A stretch of 6,635 bases of DNA, taken from Caldisericota bacterium (GTDB lineage: Bacteria > Caldisericota > Caldisericia > Caldisericales > Caldisericaceae). Position 1 is the first letter of the stretch. Each line of letters opens with the position of its first letter. The notes below the pieces were generated by a model, which saw nothing but the letters and a program-made list of their open reading frames with translations, was not told where the DNA came from and did no database searches. The stretch spans positions 1-6,635 of the forward strand of contig DAOWNX010000050.1 in the NCBI GenBank assembly GCA_030642335.1, written 5' to 3'. The position numbers and the translations under genes are program-made. Below are positions 1-5,859 of the stretch, piece after piece.

Positions 1-605
1 ATTACTATAATTATTGAGAATACAATGAAGCCTAAAATCAATTGTGCAGGTGATTCTGCACCAAGAACAAAGGTTAATATCATTATTCCAGCAATATCAT
101 CAATTATTGCTGCTGTTATTATCGTCGTTCCCGCAACAGAACGAAGCTGCTTTAAGTCCATTAAAGCTCTTACCGTTACACCTACACTTGTTGCAGTGAA
201 TATTGCTCCAGCAATGAAGGATTGTCTTGGGGTAAAGCCAAGTATTTTAGCTGAAAATATTGCGCCAAGTACAAAAGGGATTGTAACTCCAAGACTTGCT
301 GTAGATAAACCACGTTTCCCGCTTTTTTTTAGATCGATAACACTTGTTTCCATGCCAACTATAAAAAGAAGAAGAATAATGCCCATGTTAGCAAAGAAAT
401 TGAAAGTTTCTCCTGATAGATGCATACTATATGAAAATATGTGTCCAAAATAGTTTAGATTGATAATTGGAAAACTGGTCATTATGAATGCAAAAATTAT
501 TCCTGCAAATAATTCTCCTAAGACTTCCATTTGCTTTAGACGAATGAATCCTTCCCCAAGAAGTTTTGATACAATTAATGCCAACGCGAGATCCAGTATA
601 TTCAT
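1..605 (-). CDS. CPA2-family cation:proton antiporter (Na+/H+ or K+/H+), N-terminal 201 residues, cut by window edge
   Basis: Integral membrane transporter exchanging Na+ or K+ for protons across the cytoplasmic membrane. The reverse complement reads open from ATG at 605 to position 1 with no stop. Hydrophobic segments lie near residues 2-20, 28-46, 73-88, 102-122, 128-148, 158-182 and 186-201. Family hallmarks are LLLFIVGMETS (78-88), the unwound-helix motif ATSVGVTVRAL (138-148), and IIDDIAG with the Asp pair at 169-170. A DD pair (as in NapA and NhaA) is associated with electrogenic exchange, whereas ND is typical of electroneutral members; the ion specificity is inference. The start is fixed by AAGGAG at 615-620, nine bases upstream. 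Family members usually run to about 380-650 residues, so half or more is missing to the left, and any C-terminal TrkA-N domain cannot be seen. The small ORF at 619-726 ends inside this gene's ribosome binding site, which suggests cotranscription. Confidence 0.9.
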   Translation of the reverse strand, partial: MNILDLALALIVSKLLGEGFIRLKQMEVLGELFAGIIFAFIMTSFPIINLNYFGHIFSYSMHLSGETFNFFANMGIILLLFIVGMETSVIDLKKSGKRGLSTASLGVTIPFVLGAIFSAKILGFTPRQSFIAGAIFTATSVGVTVRALMDLKQLRSVAGTTIITAAIIDDIAGIMILTFVLGAESPAQLILGFIVFSIIIV

Positions 606-618
606 TTACAATTTCTCC

Positions 619-726
619 TTAGTTTAATAAAAGACTGTCAGTAACAGACGACTTTGCTTTTTTCATAAAATAGACATCAATTATTAACAATGTTAGGATT
701 AAATCGAACCTCAAAACAATTTTCAT
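619..726 (-). CDS. Small hypothetical membrane protein of 35 residues, upstream of the antiporter
   Basis: I do not recognise this ORF. It begins with ATG at 726 and ends with TAA at 619-621. GGAGG lies at 736-740, nine bases before the start. The product begins MKIVLRFDLILTLLIIDVYF: residues 3-20 are mostly hydrophobic, interrupted by Arg6, Asp8 and Asp17, and are followed by the basic patch KKAK (22-25) and a polar tail. It could be one short transmembrane or amphipathic helix with the basic patch inside. The stop codon runs directly into the antiporter's Shine-Dalgarno (TAAGGAG), leaving 13 bases between the two genes. That is the geometry of translational coupling. The frame differs from the antiporter's, and the antiporter's own first helix is intact, so this is not a broken N-terminus. 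It may be a leader peptide, a small regulatory partner of the transporter, or a chance ORF. The Shine-Dalgarno and overlap favour real translation; the function is unknown. Confidence 0.5.
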   Translation of the reverse strand: MKIVLRFDLILTLLIIDVYFMKKAKSSVTDSLLLN

Positions 727-746
727 AACACACTGCCTCCACAAAC

Positions 747-782
747 AAACGTTTTATAACAAGTTTACTATACAACGTTTTG
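747..782. repeat. Pair of AACGTTTT direct repeats in the divergent promoter region, possible operator
   Basis: AAACGTTTT at 747-755 and CAACGTTTTG at 773-782 share AACGTTTT. Each has a self-complementary core (AAACGTTT and AACGTT), and the cores are about 26 bases apart centre to centre. They flank the minus-strand extended -10, and the second copy overlaps the -35 region of the plus-strand promoter. This placement would suit a regulator acting on both divergent transcripts. The match is short and in AT-rich DNA, so chance is a real alternative. Confidence 0.25.
753..761 (-). promoter_or_regulatory. Extended -10 promoter for the small ORF and antiporter
   Basis: Read on the minus strand this is TGTTATAAA, an extended -10 (TG-N-TATAAA, one mismatch to TATAAT). 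No good -35 box is found 15-18 bases upstream, which is typical of promoters that rely on the TG extension. Transcription would begin near 746, just ahead of the GGAGG at 736-740 that serves the small ORF. An alternative -10, TATAGT at 767-772, lacks both a -35 and a TG extension. Confidence 0.45.
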
Positions 783-806
783 AAAAAAATAAAATAGTCG
801 TATAAT
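778..806 (+). promoter_or_regulatory. Sigma70-type promoter giving a near-leaderless transcript
   Basis: A perfect TATAAT lies at 801-806. The -35 is either TTGAAA at 780-785 (one mismatch but only a 15-base spacer) or the poorer TTTTGA at 778-783 with a 17-base spacer. The usual start site seven bases past the -10 would fall near 813, only about two bases before the ATG at 815. No Shine-Dalgarno lies between the -10 and the ATG, consistent with leaderless translation. Confidence 0.65.
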
Positions 807-814
807 AATCCGTT

Positions 815-3421
815 ATGAAAAAATTTATTATTGTTCTTCTCTTAATTTTAATATTTGTGGCTGGAGTTTATGCTTCTGCTCTTTCGAAACATCGTAATCC
901 GGAGAGTCCGGTACTTAATGGACTAGTCTTGTCTACAATATCACCTCAGTCATTTTTTCTAAAATATCCAGACATTCCCATAGGGATAGATAAAGTTACT
1001 GATGCAGGAAAGGTAGCGGGACACGAACATTTTGATAATAAAAATGCCATATTACTATTTTCTGAATTAAATTTGTTTTCTTATACGAAGATTAGCGACA
1101 AAGAAGCAAAACTGGATGATTTGAAAAAGGATTACCTTGAGCTTACTCCAGATGATTTCTCAAGCCGTGAAATACTGTCTGCTGTATTTGTTTCAGCGGC
1201 AAGACGAGATGGCGCAGTACTTACCTACACAAAACCTGCAGAACCCGAAATAGAGATACAATATACTTTGAAAAGTGCTGGAAAAAGTAGTTTTTATGAG
1301 CCCCATAGGGTGGTAAAGCCAACAGACAAAATTGAAACATATTTTTTACTTGACCCACTTGCAAAACCGTATAATGAACGACTTAATATGTATGATATAT
1401 CGATGGTGTATGACGTGAAGCCTTGTTTTGCGAACACAACTGCTATGCGTACACATCAGGAAAATCCAAACCTCGACTTTGATGGTTTTTTTGTAGATAT
1501 ACCCGATATTGTTTCTGATGAAGAATATTTCAATTCAATAGAGAACACGCTTGTAGAAGTACAAAAAGATTTACATTCCCATGGAAAATTGCTTATTATT
1601 GAAAATTTAAATGATTCTACTCTATCTTTTGGGAAATTTGGAGATATTGTAGGGATTGTGGTAAATGGCGAATTGGATGAAAATTTGCTGCGAAAAGCAA
1701 GAATGATGTACCCTGACAAAACGGTATTTATTACAATTAATGGACATTTTTCTCATGATAATATTACAAACATGCTGGATACATTGGTTTTTTACGGAAT
1801 ATACCCAGAATTTAGAAGAGATGTAGATCAAGGTGACTTTGTCTATTATGAAGATGTTTTAACAAACAGTAAAACAGCAATTATAAGCGCACTTGTGAAT
1901 ATAGTTGCATTAAACCAGGCAGGTTACAAGGGAGAAATTGAATTAAACAACTGCCGAGTAAATCAATTTGGCGATTTCCCTAATATCTTTTTCACTGTAA
2001 AAAATTGTGAAAATGTACTCTCGCTCAATAAAGAACAATTTAAAATTGATAATACATTTACAGTGATGGACAGAGTAAGTAATGAGAGTATTTTATTCGA
2101 TGAAAATGACAATGCAATTAATATTCCTTTAAATGAGGAAATCAAGATAATAAGGATTTCCGAAGATAAATTTACCCCGGTATATTTACCGAAAGCTTCA
2201 TTTGTTACGCATACTCCTGTGCAGAGAGTAGCTGTTAGAATTATTAATGCGGGAAATGCAGCAGGAGATGCAGCTGTAAAAGTTAAGACAGGTGGAATTG
2301 TAGTTTTTAATGAAACCGTGCATTTTTCTCCTCTACAGGAAAAATATATTTATGCTGTCTTGAATAAAAATCCTGTGGAAGTTGAAGTTGACGATATACA
2401 TTACACGACAGAAATACCGATGAATAAACCCTCCCGTCTTCCAGTTTCTATCATGTCCATTATAATTATTCTCCTATTTTTTCTTATGGTTGATGTAGCA
2501 AAAAAATGGAGATCAGTACAATTATTCAGTGCAAAACAATTTTTAGTATTTTCTATTTTAGGAAGTTTTGCTCTACTTCTTTTGAATAGATATTTAATCC
2601 ACTACTCTGCAATTACTATTACTTATTTTATTTTTGCTCTACTTTTTTTCCTATTTTCTTTGTATGATATGCAGAATATTTTTCATTCACGAATTAGTTC
2701 GGCATTAATGATTGCACTTGGGCTTATTTTTAATTTATTTGAATTTGGAACATTAGCTCCTCAATTTTTTAGTTTAATTCCACCGTTGTTTGCTTCTGAA
2801 ATTTTGTTCTTTTATTTTCCATTTGTATTTACATTTATGTTTTTTTGTGTGTATGATAAAAAATTGTTTCACAAAATAGAAGCTGCCATATTGCTTCTGT
2901 CTGTTGGACTCGTTGTTTTTATGAGCGATCAATTTTCTCTGATGTTCATATTAGAATTGCGTATAAAAGATCTATACCCTTTATTTATATTGCTCATTGG
3001 GGTGTTTGTTCTTTCTGCTTTGCATAAAAAAGGAAGGTTTGCCTACAGCATAGTTTCTGTTTTTTCGATTTTGATTATTTTTCTTTCACTTATATTTTCA
3101 GCACTGTTTTTCAATACGACAGGGTCCAATATAAAGTTACTTCCTGTCATATTGCCACTAAGAGAATTAATTCTCTTAGTAATCCCTTTTTATTTTATTT
3201 CCCTAATTCATCATAATATTGAAAAAGGAAGAAATGGTGCCTCTGTAATAAATCGAATTTTTTTACTTACATTTGGGTTGTTGTTTCTTTTTGCATTTTT
3301 TAATGTTTGGCTTCTGCGGGTAATTGGCTCGTTTGTAATAGAGCAGTATAGCGGAATTATTTTCATTCCCCTCTTGTTTCTTCCTGCTATGCTTCTCATT
3401 GAACCATGGAGAAAACAGTAA
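815..3421 (+). CDS. Hypothetical exported multi-pass membrane protein: signal peptide, putative TIM-barrel-like ectodomain, about 11 C-terminal membrane helices
   Basis: I do not recognise the family of this 868-residue protein. Residues 1-20 form a classic signal peptide (MKK, hydrophobic core, VYA then SAL) with no lipobox Cys. Residues 25-540 are soluble and presumably outside the membrane. Within them, about 190-370 alternates strands and helices: MVYDV (197-201), FDGFFVDIPD (222-231), KLLIIENLN (258-266), DIVGIVVNG (277-285), TVFITING (303-310), LVFYGIYPEF (324-333). This resembles putative glycoside-hydrolase TIM barrels (GH114-like), but I cannot assign catalytic residues. Residues 460-525 look like an Ig/CARDB-type beta domain. 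From about 542 to 863 there are roughly 11 hydrophobic helices joined by short loops. The ATG at 815 is chosen because an in-frame stop lies at 806-808 and the signal peptide begins there. No Shine-Dalgarno precedes it. It is followed after 64 bases by the ferredoxin, which has its own promoter. It might modify or transport surface polysaccharide; this is inference only. Confidence 0.85.
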   Translation: MKKFIIVLLLILIFVAGVYASALSKHRNPESPVLNGLVLSTISPQSFFLKYPDIPIGIDKVTDAGKVAGHEHFDNKNAILLFSELNLFSYTKISDKEAKLDDLKKDYLELTPDDFSSREILSAVFVSAARRDGAVLTYTKPAEPEIEIQYTLKSAGKSSFYEPHRVVKPTDKIETYFLLDPLAKPYNERLNMYDISMVYDVKPCFANTTAMRTHQENPNLDFDGFFVDIPDIVSDEEYFNSIENTLVEVQKDLHSHGKLLIIENLNDSTLSFGKFGDIVGIVVNGELDENLLRKARMMYPDKTVFITINGHFSHDNITNMLDTLVFYGIYPEFRRDVDQGDFVYYEDVLTNSKTAIISALVNIVALNQAGYKGEIELNNCRVNQFGDFPNIFFTVKNCENVLSLNKEQFKIDNTFTVMDRVSNESILFDENDNAINIPLNEEIKIIRISEDKFTPVYLPKASFVTHTPVQRVAVRIINAGNAAGDAAVKVKTGGIVVFNETVHFSPLQEKYIYAVLNKNPVEVEVDDIHYTTEIPMNKPSRLPVSIMSIIIILLFFLMVDVAKKWRSVQLFSAKQFLVFSILGSFALLLLNRYLIHYSAITITYFIFALLFFLFSLYDMQNIFHSRISSALMIALGLIFNLFEFGTLAPQFFSLIPPLFASEILFFYFPFVFTFMFFCVYDKKLFHKIEAAILLLSVGLVVFMSDQFSLMFILELRIKDLYPLFILLIGVFVLSALHKKGRFAYSIVSVFSILIIFLSLIFSALFFNTTGSNIKLLPVILPLRELILLVIPFYFISLIHHNIEKGRNGASVINRIFLLTFGLLFLFAFFNVWLLRVIGSFVIEQYSGIIFIPLLFLPAMLLIEPWRKQ
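3157..3180. repeat. Perfect 24-base palindrome inside the 868-residue protein gene, followed by a T-rich stretch
   Basis: ACTAAGAGAATT at 3157-3168 is followed immediately by its exact reverse complement AATTCTCTTAGT at 3169-3180. The sequence AATCCCTTTTTATTTTATTT follows at 3181-3200. The palindrome encodes part of a hydrophobic segment (LRELILL) about 240 bases before the gene's stop. As RNA it could form an AT-rich hairpin of about ten pairs, since the central bases must open into a loop. The layout resembles an intrinsic terminator, but the T tract begins six bases after the stem. Confidence 0.7.
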
Positions 3422-3438
3422 AATCTTTAGTAAATACA

Positions 3439-3466
3439 TTGCAAATACCTAAAATTTTTTTATAAT
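3439..3466 (+). promoter_or_regulatory. Sigma70-type promoter for the ferredoxin gene
   Basis: A perfect TATAAT lies at 3461-3466, with TTGCAA at 3439-3444 (four of six -35 bases) across a 16-base spacer. Transcription would start near 3473, immediately before the GGAGGTG Shine-Dalgarno at 3475-3481, giving a very short leader of about 13 bases. No terminator is visible between the upstream stop codon at 3421 and this promoter, so read-through from the 868-residue protein gene may also contribute. Confidence 0.6.
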
Positions 3467-3485
3467 ACGACTATGGAGGTGAAAA

Positions 3486-3683
3486 ATGGCAAAATATAAA
3501 GTTACAAACGACACAGAAGCTTGCATTGGATGTGGTGTATGTGCTTCAATCTGTCCGGAGAATTGGACAATGAATGATGATGGGAAAGCTGTTCCCCTTT
3601 CTGCTGAGTCCGATGCAGATTGCAACAAAGATGCTGCAGAAAATTGTCCGGTACAGTGCATCCAAGTAGAAGAAATTGCATAA
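3486..3683 (+). CDS. Ferredoxin, single [4Fe-4S] cluster, Thermotoga type
   Basis: A cytoplasmic electron carrier of 65 residues and the likely electron acceptor of the PFOR encoded next door. The cluster motif C13-IG-C16-GV-C19 plus C54-P supplies the four cluster ligands. C23 and C46 match the two cysteines that form a disulfide in the T. maritima ferredoxin, which has the same layout and about 60 residues. The spacing and the ends of the protein (ACIGCGVC, KDAAENCP, VEE) are very close to that protein as remembered. Odd feature: an extra cysteine, C58, gives CPVQC where T. maritima has CPTGA. It sits at the position of a second-cluster ligand in some two-cluster ferredoxins, but the remaining ligands for a second cluster are absent. 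The start is set by GGAGGTG at 3475-3481, four bases before the ATG. It has its own promoter, and porG follows after 81 bases, so partial cotranscription with the por genes is likely. Confidence 0.95.
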   Translation: MAKYKVTNDTEACIGCGVCASICPENWTMNDDGKAVPLSAESDADCNKDAAENCPVQCIQVEEIA

Positions 3684-3711
3684 GATCTTTTTAGTTCAAA
3701 TGTTACAGTCT

Positions 3712-3747
3712 CAGGGAGGAATTCTCCCTGGAAAACTGTTTAGTTTT
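3712..3747 (+). promoter_or_regulatory. Two tandem hairpins between the ferredoxin and porG
   Basis: Hairpin 1 pairs CAGGGAG (3712-3718) with CTCCCTG (3724-3730) around a GAATT loop: seven perfect, GC-rich pairs. Hairpin 2 begins one base later and pairs AAAACT (3732-3737) with AGTTTT (3742-3747) around GTTT: six AT-rich pairs. No uninterrupted T tract follows hairpin 1, so it is not a standard intrinsic terminator. It may act as a partial terminator, or as a 3' stabiliser or processing site letting the ferredoxin message exceed the por message. No promoter is evident between the hairpins and porG, which suggests read-through from the ferredoxin. Confidence 0.6.
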
Positions 3748-3764
3748 AAGTTGGGGAGGCCAAC

Positions 3765-4334
3765 ATGAAGGAAATCTATGAGGTAAGAATGCATGCAAGA
3801 GCTGGCCAAGGTGCAAAGTCTGGATCTCAACTTCTTGCAGAGTCTGCATTTAAACTTGGGAAATGGATTCAATCGTTTCCTGAGTATGGCTCAGAAAGAA
3901 GAGGTGCGCCAACTGTTTCATACACAAGAATATCTGATAAACAGATTAGAACACATGAACCAATCGTTAATCCTGACGCAGTGCTTGTATTTGACCAGGG
4001 TATTGCAGGAAGTGTTCCTGTTGCACAGGGACTTTGTGAAGAACACGGAATACTTATTGTAAATACCACGAAATCTATAGAAGAAATAAAAAAGAGTACA
4101 GGTTTTCATGGTAAAGTTTATATACTTGATGCAACTGGCATTTCGCTAAAATTATTGGGTATTGATGCGCCAAACGTGCCGATGCTCGGTGCTCTAATAA
4201 AAACTACTAACATTATACCGCTTGAAACAGTTGAGGATGTAATTAAAGAACATTTTCTTGCAAGGTTAGGAGAGGAAAAGGTCAAAAAGAATATAGAAGG
4301 TCTGAGAAAAGCATGGGAGGAGGTGGCATCGTAA
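3765..4334 (+). CDS. porG: Pyruvate:ferredoxin oxidoreductase, gamma subunit
   Basis: The gamma subunit (189 residues) of the four-subunit 2-oxoacid:ferredoxin oxidoreductase, corresponding to domain III of single-chain PFOR; it contributes to assembly and the CoA-binding side of the complex in the cytoplasm. Family signatures are RMHARAGQGAKSGSQLLAE (8-26) and FPEYGSERRGAPTVSYTRI (38-56), followed by NPDAVLVFD (69-77). The length matches the usual 180-195 residues. The start is supported by GGGGAGG at 3753-3759, five bases before the ATG. It ends in TAATG, overlapping the porD start by one base, so translation of porG and porD is probably coupled. Pyruvate specificity, rather than 2-oxoisovalerate or 2-oxoglutarate, is inferred from the resemblance of the linked subunits and gene order to the T. 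maritima por operon. Confidence 0.93.
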   Translation: MKEIYEVRMHARAGQGAKSGSQLLAESAFKLGKWIQSFPEYGSERRGAPTVSYTRISDKQIRTHEPIVNPDAVLVFDQGIAGSVPVAQGLCEEHGILIVNTTKSIEEIKKSTGFHGKVYILDATGISLKLLGIDAPNVPMLGALIKTTNIIPLETVEDVIKEHFLARLGEEKVKKNIEGLRKAWEEVAS

Positions 4335-4672
4335 TGGGAAAAAAAGGATGGAGAGAACTTATGCGTGGTGCCGATCTTCCATCAGCATCCTCGCTTGAGT
4401 ATAAAACAGGATCATGGAGAACGTCACGACCTATTTGGGATCCTGATAAATGTACACATTGCATGTTTTGTGTAGCATACTGTCCTGATATGGCCATTTC
4501 AATAGTTAAATCGGAAGAAGGCGTAAAAGGCTTTAATGGAAGAATTTATAAGGGCACCGTGAGACTTGAGACAGATTTAGATTTCTGTAAAGGTTGTGGG
4601 ATTTGTGCCCATGAATGTCCTACACATGCGATTGAAATGGTAAGAGAAGAAGAAGCCACTTCTTCAAAATAA
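4334..4672 (+). CDS. porD: Pyruvate:ferredoxin oxidoreductase, delta subunit (2x[4Fe-4S])
   Basis: The electron-transfer subunit of PFOR (112 residues), relaying electrons from the PorB cluster to free ferredoxin. Two complete cluster motifs are present: C40-TH-C43-MF-C46-VAY-C50-P and C85-KG-C88-GI-C91-AHE-C95-P. The N-terminal EYKTGSWRTSRPIWDPDKC (22-40) is typical of PorD. The chosen start is ATG 4334, not the in-frame ATG at 4313: AGGAGG at 4318-4323 sits at proper distance from 4334, and 4313 would put the start within the ribosome binding region and overlap porG by 22 bases instead of one. The linker between the two cluster motifs (51-84) is about 15 residues longer than in T. maritima PorD (99 residues, from memory). 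The stop codon merges into the next Shine-Dalgarno (TAAGGAGGTG). Confidence 0.93.
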   Translation: MGKKGWRELMRGADLPSASSLEYKTGSWRTSRPIWDPDKCTHCMFCVAYCPDMAISIVKSEEGVKGFNGRIYKGTVRLETDLDFCKGCGICAHECPTHAIEMVREEEATSSK

Positions 4673-4685
4673 GGAGGTGGAGAAA

Positions 4686-5855
4686 ATGAGTACTTGGAAA
4701 CCACTATCGGGAACGCAAGCTGTGGCTGATGCAATGCGGCAGATTAACCCTGATGTAGTTGTTGCTTACCCTATTACTCCCCAAACTCCAATTGTTGAAT
4801 TCTTTGCACAATATGTTGCAAATGGTATTGTCAGTACAGAAACAATACCTGTAGAATCTGAGCATTCCGCAATGTCAGCAACTGTAGGAGCGGCTGCGGC
4901 AGGAGCAAGAGTAATGTGTGCAACAGCATCTCAAGGATTGGCACTAATGTGGGAAGTAGTGGCAGCAGTTCCAGGATTAAGATTGCCTATTGTGATGCCT
5001 GTTGTAAATAGAGCGTTATCTGCACCAATCAATATTCATTGCGATCATTCTGATACAATGGGTGCAACAACAATTGGTTGGATACAAATATTTTCTGAAA
5101 ACGGTCAAGAGGTATACGAAAATATGCTTTTAGCAATTAGACTTGCAGAACATCCTGATATATTACTTCCTGCAATGGTTATGCAGGATGGTTTTATAAC
5201 CGGGCATAGCGTAGAAAATGTTGAGATATTTGATGACGATAAGATAAAAGCATTTGTAGGAGAAAGAAATCCAGACAGATGTTTACTTGATACGGAGCAT
5301 CCATATACGATCGGTCCGCTTGCTTTACCTGATTACTACTTTGAAATTAAAAGACAGCAGGAAGAGGCAATGAGACACGTAAAGAAAATTTATCTAGAGA
5401 CTGGAAAAGAGCTCTCCAAAATTACTGGAAAAGAATATCCATATTTTGAATCATACAAATTGGATGATGCAGATGCAGCGATAATAGTTCTTTCATCTGC
5501 AGCGGGTACTGCCAAAGATACTGTAGATAAAATGCGAGCGGAGGGTAAAAAAGTCGGATTATTAAAACCAAAACTATTTAGGCCTTTCCCGTATAAAGAA
5601 GTGAGAACAGTGTTGAAAGATATACCTGTAGTTGGTGTACTGGACCGCTCAATGGCTTTTGGTGCTTATGCACCTGTTTATGCTGAAATCAAAAATGCTC
5701 TCTTTGAACTGGATAAAAGACCAAAACTTCAGAGCTATGTTTTTGGTCTCGGTGGAAAAGACATATTTAAGAGTGATATAGAAAAAGCATTTAACGAACT
5801 ACTCTCGGGAAAGGTAAACTCGGAAGAAGAAAGATACATAGGGTTAAGGGGGTAA
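4686..5855 (+). CDS. porA: Pyruvate:ferredoxin oxidoreductase, alpha subunit
   Basis: The alpha subunit (389 residues) of PFOR, which with PorB forms the thiamine diphosphate active site converting pyruvate, CoA and oxidised ferredoxin to acetyl-CoA, CO2 and reduced ferredoxin. Diagnostic stretches are VAYPITPQTPIVEFF (26-40), the cofactor-domain motif IPVESEHSAMSATVGAAAAG (54-73), LPIVMPVVNRALSAPINIHC (100-119) with DHSD (120-123), LLDTEHP (200-206), LFRPFP (297-302), VLDRSMAFGA (318-327) and YVFGLGGKDI (351-360). Length and order match the four-subunit archaeal/Thermotoga PorA. The ATG at 4686 is the start: AGGAGGTG at 4672-4679 lies six bases before it, whereas a GTG at 4677 would fall within that Shine-Dalgarno. 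porD ends 13 bases upstream, and porB begins four bases downstream. Confidence 0.96.
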   Translation: MSTWKPLSGTQAVADAMRQINPDVVVAYPITPQTPIVEFFAQYVANGIVSTETIPVESEHSAMSATVGAAAAGARVMCATASQGLALMWEVVAAVPGLRLPIVMPVVNRALSAPINIHCDHSDTMGATTIGWIQIFSENGQEVYENMLLAIRLAEHPDILLPAMVMQDGFITGHSVENVEIFDDDKIKAFVGERNPDRCLLDTEHPYTIGPLALPDYYFEIKRQQEEAMRHVKKIYLETGKELSKITGKEYPYFESYKLDDADAAIIVLSSAAGTAKDTVDKMRAEGKKVGLLKPKLFRPFPYKEVRTVLKDIPVVGVLDRSMAFGAYAPVYAEIKNALFELDKRPKLQSYVFGLGGKDIFKSDIEKAFNELLSGKVNSEEERYIGLRG

Positions 5856-5859
5856 TGAT

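Noticed and set aside
25..453. A 142-codon open frame on the plus strand
   Set aside because: It is antisense to the CPA2 antiporter, whose minus-strand frame carries clear family motifs, a start and a ribosome binding site; the plus-strand product shows no recognisable features.
606..726. The small ORF as a frameshifted N-terminus of the antiporter
   Set aside because: The antiporter already begins with a normal CPA2 first helix and has its own ribosome binding site; the small ORF's sequence is not needed to complete it.
3712..3730. Hairpin 1 as a standard intrinsic terminator of the ferredoxin gene
   Set aside because: The bases after the stem are GAAAACTG, not a T tract, so only partial or non-canonical termination can be argued.
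3793..4062. An 89-codon open frame on the plus strand inside porG
   Set aside because: It lies in another frame within porG, which has strong family motifs and the Shine-Dalgarno.
4313..4336. Earlier ATG at 4313 as the porD start
   Set aside because: It adds a non-conserved MGGGGIV and overlaps the Shine-Dalgarno region; ATG 4334 has AGGAGG at proper spacing and a one-base overlap with porG.
4677..4688. GTG at 4677 as the porA start
   Set aside because: The GTG is itself part of the AGGAGGTG Shine-Dalgarno serving ATG 4686.
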